64,000 nt of DNA from Cyclaneusma minus (Eukaryota > Ascomycota > Leotiomycetes > Marthamycetales > Marthamycetaceae). The stretch covers positions 1,302,001 to 1,366,000 of the forward strand of contig JAKZHN010000005.1 of assembly GCA_037179335.1 (NCBI GenBank), given 5' to 3'. How positions within the stretch are numbered: the first letter of the stretch is position 1; the number at the start of each line of letters is the position of its first letter. Of this stretch, positions 22,805 through 33,141 are shown one piece after another. The position numbers and the translations under genes are program-made. The notes beneath the pieces were generated by a model, which made no database searches, was not told where the DNA came from, and saw only the letters and a list, made by a program, of their open reading frames with translations.

Positions 22805-23868
22805 TCAGAATCTTCCCAGCCTTCCAGCTTCCGAAGGATGCGGTGCAAGCGGAACGTCCGTCGTCGGAGCCACACTCCTCGGCGCCGCCTCCACAACATA
22901 ACCCACCCCATCATCCGAAATATAACTCGGCGGCCGATGCACCGTATTCGCCGTAACCGGTCTTGCCCCATCTCTTTGCTCATTCCTCTGCCAGAAAATC
23001 CTATTCGGATCCACCCTAACACTCTCCCTCCAAAGCCCATAAGCCGGCGGCGGAACCTTCGTAGCCTCGCTCTCAATACCCACAGCATCTTCATCGCTAG
23101 CCAAGACGACACGGATCGGCTGCGGTGGATTGGCGAAGCCTCCCGGGCCGACCATACTGGGGAGGCGAGCGGACTCGATGTCGTTGGTTAGCGGCTTGAA
23201 GAGTAGGAAACTGAGGCGGATGACAGCGTAGCAGAAAAAAGACGTGGCGATCAGGATGAGCATAATGAGAAGGACGTGAAATTCTTCGCTTTCTTGCTGG
23301 TTTGATAGCGCAAGGCCTAGGTCTGGTTTGCTATTAGTTGGAAAAAATCCCCTGGAGAAATTGGAGAGGAAGGGGAGGGCTTACAAAGACAGAGGACCAC
23401 GAGCAGAAATATGCCGCTAATCACACATGTGATTGCTTGCGACTTTACCTTCTTGGACCTGAATTTGAATCTGAAAGACCCGTTATCCGTTCGGAAGCGG
23501 TGCCATCTTCGTTTTCGACGTCTGCCAGCTCGTGCTATGGATGCAAGCTGCTGCTCCTCTGGATCGAGGCCAGTAAAATCGCTGGAGCTGGGCGCGCGGA
23601 CTGCTGGGGGAGGGCGCTGTAAGGACTCTGCCTCGCGGAGGGAGTTGATATTCAGGCTTCGAAAGCTTCGTGGAGACATGAGCCGCGGATTTCCTGGTGG
23701 CATCGAACTCGTAGTATGTGAGACGGGAGATCGTATTGAACTTCTCGTTGGAGACGCCGAGTTGTCTTCAAGATGAGGGAGAGTTATTCTGGTGGTGGAC
23801 ATGTTTTGTAGTCGGAGTCGGGGAGTCAGCTCAGGAGTCTTGGGACTCTCGAGGGTATTTTCGGCCAT
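22805..23868 (-). CDS. Conserved fungal membrane protein with PY motifs
   Basis: Two exons: 23868-23385 and 23322-22805; 333 residues. The N-terminal half is Ser/Pro/Arg-rich and cytosolic in appearance. It is followed by a basic RRRKRRW cluster, a first membrane segment (ITCVISGIFLLVVLCLYLGL) and a second (VLLIMLILIATSFFCYAVIR). The C-terminal tail contains PPPAYGLWRESVRVDPNRIF, a PPSYISDDGVGYVVE block and APRSVAPTTDVPLAPHPSE. PPAY and PPSY are possible Rsp5-type ligase docking sites. I recognise this as a conserved Pezizomycotina hypothetical protein, function unknown. An in-frame ATG at 23997 would add 43 residues; the shorter start is chosen because the added part has no conservation that I recognise. 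Confidence 0.78.
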
Positions 23869-26167
23869 GGTTGGATTTCTGAACCGGTCTGTCAATAACT
23901 GGCCCAATCCATGCCGATATAGTCTGCTGTTCCGCCGGTCTCCCTCATTGTTCGTCATTCTCCAGTGGTGCGTACCAACGAAAGCAGTATTTGACAATTA
24001 AACCCAGGACAGGGTTCACAGGTTTATCAACCCAATGTTGAGTGGGTTCGGCCCAGGTGCAAACCGTCAGAATCTGGCAGCCTGGAGCGATGTCACCGGT
24101 TGTCAATGGATTATGGTCGACCAGTCTCGTTGACATGGCCTGCAGAGCGGCCTCGGGTGAGGTAAACGAGTAGCGGACAGCGTTATGTTCGCAAGTGCCG
24201 GTGATAATATGGCAGGAACGGAGCTATCTCCAGCTCTTCAAGCTGTCCGCGGTGGCCGTAGACAGAGAGAATGGCAGAACAGGAAGAATCAAAAGATCGA
24301 GAGAGTGAAAAGAGAGACACATGCACGAAAGAGGAGGTTGTGCAAGCCTGCAGGAGGATACCAATGCGCAAAGACAAAACAAGAGAGTGACGAGGATGAA
24401 TGCAGCAGTGCAGACAGAAGGCAAACAGCGGATCGCGAAGTTGGGAAGAGGTGTTCTGCAGAGATGAGATCAAACCTTCAGCATCGCATCACGGCGAAAC
24501 TCACTTGATGTCTCAAAGTTCCAGGGCAAGAAAGCTAGGTCCCTGTCGCTCCTTCTTTGGCCTAGACAGGGACCTTGAAGTGGGAACCGTGGTGTCTGGC
24601 CTTGCCAATCTGCGACATAGCTCTCTGGAGAGCATAGAACTAATTTGCGACACAGGCCAAGCGAGTTTCACAATTGCAGGCGCCCATCCAATAACAATTA
24701 TCTCGAGACTTCAATTGTTGCTGACCCGTAAACCAAGAAATTATTCTTGACACGAGAATAATGAACAACAATACGAGTAAATATTGGACAAATTCAGACG
24801 TTTAGTTGTTGATAACAATGGCAATGCGCCCAACTAACGAGGAATAATTAGGACCTTCTTGCTTGAACGATCACGGAGTCTGAGCTGTAGAGTTCTGAGT
24901 AGAGCACCTCATCGTTACATGCAACCGGTCTTGCTTTTTCTTCTGTTGCTACAGCCAGGCGCCTCTGCGAGTACCAGCCTACTTACCACCTGGCAAGCCA
25001 GGTCTTGGGCAGCCAAATATAGCTGGATTCTTTCCCAGCTTATATAGATTTGTAGTTGTGTGTTTGTTAGTTAATTTATTGGGGGCCGCAATACCTTATT
25101 GGCTGCGCTTAGGTAAATACGGGAGCAGCCATTTTTCCTTTCGCCTGCGGCGCGGAAAAATGGCTGCTTCGCGCTCCGCTTGTATTTACTTAAGCACAGC
25201 CAATAAAATGCTGCGGAATTTCGAATTTTTTAAATTGATTAATAGCCAATTAAATTCACTTACGTAATGAAAATCCATTATTTTACACCCCTATTACAGC
25301 ATGCAATAATAGGAATTACGAAAAACTAATTACACGGCTAAAATCCCCTGGATTGTAAGGGGTAGGTAATGCTGCGCTGGCAAGTTACATGCGTAGGGTG
25401 GTGGTTTGAGTTGGGCTGAAATATATAAGAGAGGGATCAACGGTGCTCCTGCTGTCGTCCGCCACGTTGCTCAAACCACAAGTGTCTCGGATTGGACCCA
25501 GGAGTTGGCATCTCGAAACCCAGGTCCCAGGATGACGCTGTGCCTTCCGGCAGCAGTCGAGTCCACCTCTTGAGCAGCGAATCATCTCACAATGGCAAAA
25601 GGCGCTTCTACGGCATGGCGCCCACGACGTCAACCAATCTATCCAGATATTCCAGATATACGTGTGACCCGAGGATACGCGTTATGGCTATGAAACGGCA
25701 AGCGCCACTTTGGACAACAACAGTAATCATGGTGATCTTTCTTCAATTGCGATTTGCGACTCGATGGTATTTGAGTTTGGTCCGAGACATCGATGACCAT
25801 TGAGGCTCAAGCTTCGCTCGAGTCTAGCTGAGTTTCTCCAACCTCCAGCTGTCATTTATGTGCCACATAAGGTGTCGTTCATGCTGCTTCCCTAGCTATC
25901 ATGCCTGTATCCGAGGTTCGAACGGACCGCTGGATGGTCCCCAAGGTACACAGATCAGCTCTGCACTGCTGTGTTAGCTTTCGGCTCCGCACGTCAGGTG
26001 TGCCTTGATCCAGATCGTTGGGAGTAGTTTCATTCCGGCTTGCACAGCAGGTGAGGCTGATTTCTTTATGTCCGGAGCGGACGGTTCCTCTAGATTAATA
26101 GCACTCCGTGCCTGTAGTCTCAATAAGATATCTGCATCGGGGTTTCTGGTTGAATTTGACAGTGCGT
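23869..26167. other. 2.3-kb gene-free interval with a foldback sequence
   Basis: There is no supported gene. The first 700 bp probably belong to the upstream region of the minus-strand membrane-protein gene. A strong inverted repeat occupies 25085-25216 and is listed separately. After it, 25260-25360 is AT-rich with a small hairpin (CCTATTA...AATAATAGG near 25290-25315). Confidence 0.55.
25085..25216. repeat. Foldback (MITE-like) inverted repeat
   Basis: The left arm 25085-25138 and the right arm 25154-25216 are reverse complements with a few differences: ATTGGCTGCGCTTAGGTAAA against ATTGGCTGTGCTTAAGTAAA, and both arms reach AGCAGCCATTTTTCC at the loop. The right arm has an extra 8-9 bp. The loop is about 15 bp and GC-rich. 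Mismatches are mostly transitions. No target-site duplication is clear. Confidence 0.8.
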
Positions 26168-27361
26168 TCACTTTAGCTCTCCAAGAAGAAGTGTCCGATC
26201 CGAAGAACCGGTCAAGACTGCGTGGTGTTAGTTGAGTGTTTGAAGGCTTGGTCGGAAACACTTACTTATCGGGTCAGATCCAGGAGAAAACTCGGCACAA
26301 TTGACTGTTCCCTTATGGCCAGGAAGCTTGTATAGCAGCTTGCCTGTGTCGTTTGACCAAACGACCGCCGTCCCATCGCCTGCACCTGCAGCAATTTTCT
26401 TTCCATCAGCATCCCAGCTTGCTCTGATCAAGTTCTTTTCTATGCCGGCCGGGGCCCCATCGAAAGTCTTAATATGACGATCCGTCGGCGCAAATGGCCT
26501 GATATCCCAAGTACGCACAGTCGAGTCCATGGAATTCGACAAGAGCGTCTGGGAATCGGGTGAAACGCGCAGCGAGGTGACAGTGTCGTTGTGTCCCAAG
26601 AGAGAATACACGACCTCCTTTCTTCGCATATCCCAGACCTTGATGTCGTTATCGATACCCCCGGAGTAAAGCTCATTGCCAGCTTCTGATATTGCGACTG
26701 CTGTAATTGGGAATTCCGTGGGGATGAAGTCGACCGCGTTCTTCGTTCTGGGGTCCCAGATTCCCATATATCCATCATCGCTGCCGCTTATTAACAGCTC
26801 TTCGCCTCTCCTGCTCACATCCATACAGTTGATGATCTCCTCGTGGCCAACGTGTCTTCGTATCCGCGATCCCGTCTCCAAGTCCCAACTGGCAAGGTGC
26901 ATGTCCGCTGAGGCTGAGAAGAGTACTCTCGAATCCCGAGACCAGTGTAAGTCGAGGATGGCGCCCTTGTGTCCGCTCAATACGCCGTAATTCTCGCAAT
27001 CGCCGTAGGTCCTCCATAACATGATGGTCCTATCCATAGAGCCCGAAGCTATGTAGTTTCCATTCGGGTCGAATTTTGCAGCAAACACTTCTCCCGAATG
27101 GCCTGTGAGCTCTACAACCGGTGCTTGAAGACCACTTGTTCGCGGGACCTACTATGCGCAATTAGTCTCTTGCATGGCGCAACTCATCACAGCTAACATG
27201 CTGATGTATAAATTTACACGCACCGATTGTATGAGGGCGCCATTGGCAGCAGAGCCATTGACGACGGCTACAGCCTTGGAGTTGTTGCCCAGATTGGGCC
27301 GTTTCACGACCATCTGGTTGTTACCAAAGGCGTCGGAGGCGGGGCGCTTTTCGGAAGCCAT
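26168..27361 (-). CDS. U5 snRNP 40-kDa WD40 protein (SNRNP40 / S. pombe Spf38-Cwf17 type)
   Basis: Three exons: 27361-27224, 27148-26266, 26217-26168; 1071 nt, 356 residues. After a basic, low-complexity N-terminus (KRPASDAF...VVKRPNLG) the protein is a seven-bladed propeller. Visible repeats include LTGHSGEVFAAKFDPNG, LSGHKGAILDLHWSRDS, HVGHEEIINCMDVS, LLGHNDTVTSLRVSPDS and LPGHKGTVNCAEFSPGS. The last exon supplies the closing strand with SSDRTLLLGEL. This matches the U5 snRNP component that contacts Prp8 in the spliceosome. The acceptor of intron 1 is a TAGTAG (NAGNAG) site; only the downstream AG keeps VPRTSG without a stop codon. The gene is divergent from BET3, with 326 bp between starts. 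Confidence 0.93.
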
Positions 27362-27687
27362 GTTGACAATGGGTATGTGCAGATTTTAGATTCCAGGTAG
27401 ACGCCCGTGATTTGGTGGTGGCTCAGAGAGAGGTCGACGTGTCGAGGGGAGCTGGTAAAGCTTCAGCGTTCGGCGTGTATCGCGACGGAGCGCTTTTTTG
27501 AGGATACGCTAAAATGCGGTCGGCCCGCATCGTCTTTTGCACCTTAGTCGGTCCCTCCAAGGCTCCAACCTTAACAGCTACATTAAACCTCAGACCCCTC
27601 GCACCTCTCAAACGTCCCGCCAACTATTCTCCCAGGGACAGCTTGCTCTTTGTGAGACCTAGTCATCAAGCATAATCCAGAGCAAAA
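27362..27687. promoter_or_regulatory. Shared divergent promoter region of the SNRNP40-type gene and BET3
   Basis: 326 bp lie between two ATGs facing away from each other. They must hold the promoters of both housekeeping genes. No specific element is claimed. Confidence 0.6.
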
Positions 27688-28446
27688 ATGGCTTCAACCA
27701 AAGCTGCCCGCACCGGCGAGGAGTGAGTTAACCTGCAAACCCCCCTGGGCCGAATCCACTAACACACTGCAGAATATGGAAGTAAGTGATTTCCGAACCT
27801 CTCCAACATCTCTCCGACATACTGTGGTCTCGAGATCTAACGCTTTCCCTTCATCAGAACACGGGTGGATAAAGTCAATGCAGAGCTGGTTACCCTCACT
27901 TACGGTACCATGGTGAACCAGCTGTGTAAGGATTACGAGAACGACTACGTCGAGGTCAACAGGCAATTGGACAAGATGGGCCACAACATCGGTCTGCGCT
28001 TAATAGAAGACTACCTCGCCAAATCCAATACTATGCGAAGATGCGTCAATTTCAGAGAGACCGCCGAGATGATATCCAAGGTACTTAGTGCTAGCCCACG
28101 GTACAACATGCCCCAAGTACTGACTGCTTATCAGGTCGGCTTCAAGATCTTCCTCAACATTACACCCACCGTTGCCAACTGGACGACCGACAGCAAGCAA
28201 TTCTCCCTCATTTTCGACGAAAACCCCTTGGCAGATTTCGTGGAATTGCCCGATGACGGACGAGCCCAAGACGAGCTCTGGTTTAGCAACATATTCTGCG
28301 GTGTCTTGCGAGGCGCCTTGGAGATGGTGCAAATGCAGGTTGAGGCGCATTTTATCAGTGATGTGCTCCGGGGAAATGATACTACAGAGATGAGGGTTTC
28401 GCTGGTCAGGTATATCGACGACGAAATGCCCGCGGATGACGAATAA
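27688..28446 (+). CDS. BET3: TRAPP complex subunit BET3 (TRAPPC3)
   Basis: Three exons: 27688-27722, 27773-27781, 27858-28446; 633 nt, 210 residues. Exon 2 is 9 nt long; it is needed to give GEEIWKTRVDKVNAELVTL, the conserved BET3 start. Conserved blocks are TLTYGTMVNQLCKDYE, RRCVNFRETAEMISK (with the Cys that is acylated in characterised Bet3 proteins), LIFDENPLADFVELPD, and FCGVLRGALEMVQMQVEAHF. BET3 is the core subunit of TRAPP, the guanine-nucleotide exchange factor for Ypt1/Rab1 in ER-Golgi and intra-Golgi traffic. Length fits the family. Confidence 0.96.
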
Positions 28447-29835
28447 TGAGGCTGTGCCACGATTGGAGTTGGGCGCCATGGTCCACGGTTTTCGGAAACA
28501 GTGATGGCAGCGATACACTGAAGCGGACACACAACTTTGGCGTCCACGGAGTACTTTTCAAATTCGAAACTGCGGATGGGCTTTCTCTGCCATTCTCCGC
28601 CCTGCGGCTTGCATGGCGAGCATTATACAGGGGCGGCACTGGTTTATCAAGGCAAACGGGTCCAAAGAGGTCAGGCATGAGGAAAAGAGGGCGCACCGCT
28701 CCAAATGGCGTGCAAAGAGAAGCTTCCAACCATATAGTGCGGTCATTAGACTGGGTCTAGGTGCTCCCTGCCGTCCGCAACGTTCGTATGAACTCGCTGC
28801 TTGTTTGGCTTGGAGCCTTCCGTCCGAGCAAGATAGTAGCTTGAGCACCAATCCAAAGGAACACTGAAGTTCTACAAGCAAATCCTAGGTGAAACATGCA
28901 GTGAGCAAAAAGGAATGAGCGGGCGAGGCTCCAGAAAGCCTACCACAAGCGGAAGTTCGAAATGTCCGAAAATACCACCCCTGCCTGCGCAAGGCTTTGT
29001 GCCATTATCAGAGCATGGTGTTCGATAGTTACAGATCGAATCCCTAGGAAAGATGATAAGCATCGAGGCCACTGCCTTGTTGCCCTGACAAGAGACTAAA
29101 TATATGGACACCGGAGACCGGTATGTACTTGACTTGATACGATTAATCGTAATTGATTCAAATTACTAGGATTCGGTTGCAAAACCTAAGGCGCCCCCTA
29201 GCCGGGCCCTAGGTTATTGAATATTTGTGCCCGAGTCTCCACAAACTTCCCTATTTGCTCTCCTCGAGTTGGAATTGAATAAAGCTGTTTCTACGATGAG
29301 AACGCCCATTCTTCCTTCGTAGTACAAAAGGAGGCGAGGCTTGTGTTTCCAAAATCCTTGCCGGACAACCACCATCCATTGGTCTCTGCGGACTCGTATG
29401 CGGCTCTCATCCACGTGCCAGATATCATCCCCAGAATAGCGGGCGACCCAGCCCCTATGGTTTATATGGGTGTAACCACTTCACAAGGTCTGCTTGGTTC
29501 GCTACGTTCCCTGTGTCCACGCCACAAATTCGACTAACCACCACGCATCGTGCTATAGGCCATCGCAACCGTTCCTAGTTGAAAAGAAGCTGAGTTTGCC
29601 TGCTTTGACAGAAAATTTGCCTTCTGGCGCCCTCGAAAAGACAGTCTCGCAATACGTTACACCCAAGATGAGCCCTCACCTGCGGCAGGTTCTGCTCTCC
29701 ATGTTTTTCTCCTATATCTACTTGGTTTTCCTTTCAACCAAGTCATGATAGCCTTACATTCTTCAAACTCACCATTTCTCTGGCCCCTCGATTCAGTTTG
29801 ACGCTCTTCTCACTCGTTCACATCTTCTTTTCACT
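28447..29835. other. 1.4-kb interval without a recognised gene
   Basis: Open frames of 60-107 codons on both strands lack motifs. The last 100 bp are CT-rich and read like the leader of the downstream glucanase gene. Confidence 0.5.
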
Positions 29836-32723
29836 ATGAAGTCTCTGATTATCCTAGCCTCGATCATGGCCTTTGTGGCTGCATCTCCAGTGTCTAATAC
29901 CACAGGTCATCTTACATTTACGCCTCTTCCCTCTTTCCTTACGAGGCCAAAGAATCTATCATCCGTTTACGTTGGCAGTGTTCAGGCTCCGAGACCGTGA
30001 GTTGCACTCAATCTTCAGCCTTGCCCGGTTTTTTTATTCTTTTGCAGGCCTTTTGAAACGATAGAACGCTCGATATGACTACAAACTGGTCTAATCATTC
30101 TATTAGGTCTATAGAACCATGAATGCAACCACGGGTCTAAACACAACCATCATCCATGTCTATGTCATCAACACTACGCAGCCAGAGCCTATCAATGAGT
30201 CATTGGAAGCAAGTTGCAGCGGTCCCTCACCCAGCAGTCCATCCACGTTCTGGCGAGAGTTGATCGCCCACAATGGCGAGGCTGTCATACTTCCGGACCT
30301 GTCGTCTTCCAAAGTGTGGAGAAATGTGGTCTCCAACTATTCGGCAGAAAACACCGGGAAAAGCGATGCCTCTGTCGATATCAACAAAGCTATTAGTGGT
30401 GAGTTGAGATCTTTAATTCTCCGGAAGCGCCAAGTGATTGAGACCAATCCAAAGACTCAAGCTCAATCAAGCTATTGAGATTAACCCCAAAGATCAGAAC
30501 AAGTCGCCTCTCTGTCCTTATTCCTTACTCTACAATCAAAGACTTACTGTTATAGATGGTAAACGGGCCGGCAACGGTATCACAACAAATCCCGCGCACG
30601 TCTTCTTACCCGGCGGGACTTATCTCATCTCATCTTCGATCCAAATGCTCGTGAACACCTTTCTCGTCGGCGACCCCCTGAATATGCCCACTTTCATTGC
30701 CGCCTCTTCACTTGGCACACAACCCATCATACAAGGTTTCGACAGCAACCTACAATCGACTACCAACTTCTACACCGCCATTCGAAATATAAAATTGGAC
30801 ACAACAAAAGCATCCACCTCGACTGCTGCTGTGGCTTTGAACTGGGCAGTATCCCAAGGATGTTCCCTCTATAATGTTGAATTCAACATGCCAGACTCCT
30901 CCAACCAACAATACAATCTCAAAGGCCTCTCCTTCAATGGCTGCAACACATGTATTTACGTTGACCACCTATTCGTTGGAACCTTCCAAGATCTGAGCAT
31001 GAAGAATTGCAACTACGGGATCGACATGTCCAATTCTAGTAACGTCGGCGCCATTTCGCTTATAGACTCCTCCGTTAGTACATGCAATGCCGGAGTCTAT
31101 ACGGCCGTGACAGGCAACGGCGAAGGGTCCTTAGTCCTCGACAACTACAGTGTTGATTCCGGTACGAAAGGCGTGCTGGATACAAGTGGTAAAACGCTTC
31201 TGTCCGGAGGTGTAGCGTCTGGCTCAACCTGGGTCATGGGCAATGAAAATCCGCAAGATTATCAGTCTGGCAAAACCTATACGGTCAATCGTCCCTCGAC
31301 CCTGGTATCTAACGGCAACTACTTCACCATGCCGCAGCCTCAATACGAAAAGTACGATGTCAGCCAGTTCGTCAACGTCAAAAGCGTCTCCGGACACGCA
31401 GTTTATGGTGATAGTGCGTTTAGCCTCTTATCTCATTTTCCCAAAACCTTAGTATCGTATTCTCAACTAACACAATGATAAATAACAACAGACAAACAGG
31501 ATGACTCCGCAGCCATCAACGCAATCTTGCTTGCCAACGCCAACTGCAAAATAACCTACTTCCCACAAGGAATCTACAAAGTAGCCAGCACCATTTACAT
31601 CCCACCCGGCTCCCGTATCGTCGGCGACGTCTACTCCGTGATCTCCGGCAACGGCTCAGCTTTCTGGAATCCCGACTCCCCCGTGCCCGTTGTGCAAGTC
31701 GGCAAAGCAAACTCCGTTGGCGTGGCGCAAATCACAGATATGATATTCTCGGTAGCCGATGTGTTGCAAGGAGCTATTATCTTGCGGGTCAATATGGCAG
31801 GTAAGAGTCCTGGCGATGTTGGGTTTTGGAATACGCATCTGAGGGTTGGAGGGACGAGGGATACTCTGGTGAATACGAATTGTGGAGGTCCGGATACGAG
31901 TGATTGTAAGGCTGCGTGGGCGCTGTTACAGATTACGGAGAGTGGGGGGCCGTATATTGAGAATATGTGGGGGTGGACGGCGGATCATAGTTTGGATGGG
32001 GGAGCGAATCAGAATATTGCGACTGGGAGGGGAGCGTTGATTCAGGGGACGAAGGGGACTTGGTGAGTTTTGTCGTTTCATTCTCCGGGATAAGCCACTC
32101 TCAGAAGTGGGATGTTTTGGAATTTTCCGGATCGCTGATACCGCACGACGAAAGAGATTTGATGCTGACTTGACGAACAGGATGGTAGGAACGGCATTTG
32201 AACATAACACGCTTTATCAGTACAATCTGTACAGGGCGGAGAATGTGTACATTGGCATGCAACAAACAGAGACCGCATACTGGCAAGGCAATGGGAATGC
32301 AGAAAACGCGCCAAACCCTTGGACGTAAGTTGTGTCCTTCGCCTCTCGCATGCATGCTCGAGAAGCAGATTACTGACTCTCGAACACAGCCCTTCCACAG
32401 CATACGGCGACCCAACTTGGTCCAACTGCGCTTCCGGCAGTGGCCAGCAATGCTACATGGGTTTCGGCCAAGTGATCACGAACAGTAGCAACATCGTAAT
32501 CCATGGCTCCGCTTTCTGGGCCTTTTTCAACGACATGACCGACGGCAAGTACTCGAACTCAGGCTGTCCGAACTACGATAATATCTGTCAGCAGAACATG
32601 GCGATTTTGACGGATGCGAGTAAGCTGTTCTGGTACAATGTGGAGACGAAAACTACGACGAATATGATTATTGACAATGGCATGGTGACGGCGGCGCAGG
32701 TGAACAATCCGGGGGGTGGGTAG
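29836..32723 (+). CDS. Secreted glycoside hydrolase family 55 beta-1,3-glucanase, C-terminus frameshifted
   Basis: Six exons: 29836-29996, 30115-30398, 30556-31413, 31492-32062, 32181-32324, 32390-32723; 783 residues. The signal peptide is MKSLIILASIMAFVAAS. The body is the double right-handed beta-helix of GH55 exo-1,3-beta-glucanases: first half with VFLPGGTYLISSSIQ, second half with DDSAAINAILLANANCKITY, YFPQGIYKVASTIYIPPGSR, GWTADHSLDGGANQNIATGR and FEHNTLYQYNLYRAENVY. It is expected to act outside the cell on beta-1,3-glucan. The N-terminal exon join (29996 to 30115) is the least certain. The reading frame ends at a TAG (32721) directly after a G-run; the +2 frame continues as GVVAAYLRDSGVTGQD to a stop at 32783-32785, which is the family's normal C-terminus. 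The gene is tail to tail with a GH78 gene. Confidence 0.9.
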
Positions 32724-33141
32724 GGAGTGTGCCAGGGGTGGTAGCGGCGTATTTGAGGGATTCGGGGGTTACTGGGCAGGACTAGAATGTCTCGCATGAA
32801 GCTTATGGAGGTCGTGACTTTAGAGAATCCAAATGATTCTGATGTCACGAACGATCCATGTAAGTTGAAAAAATCCCAATGCATTTAGAAAGCCCTAGTT
32901 ACTGGAAGATTCTAGTGACCTGAGAAAATCCCAGTGACCTGAGAAAGTGTTGACTCCCCAGGGCTATGGGCTTAACCCTAGCCTTGGCGCTAAGACTAGC
33001 GCAGCCGCTCCAGGTCCCTTAAGGACCTGTAGCTACACACAATAGACCACTATCGCTCTCTATCATGGTGCCCGCCCCCCTGCGTGTGACTGACAGAAAG
33101 GGGTCCCAAGTGATTTGAAGCAATCCAAATGACATGAAAGA
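32724..33141. repeat. Degenerate 18-20-bp repeat between the GH55 and GH78 3' ends
   Basis: Variants of AATCCCAGTGACCTGAGAA recur at about 32824, 32874, 32908, 32928, 33103 and 33119. The two best copies (32913-32946) are adjacent. Between the two clusters lies a GC-rich block containing AGGTCCCTTAAGGACCT, a near-perfect palindrome at about 33012. Nothing here is coding apart from the out-of-frame GH55 tail at the left edge. Confidence 0.55.
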
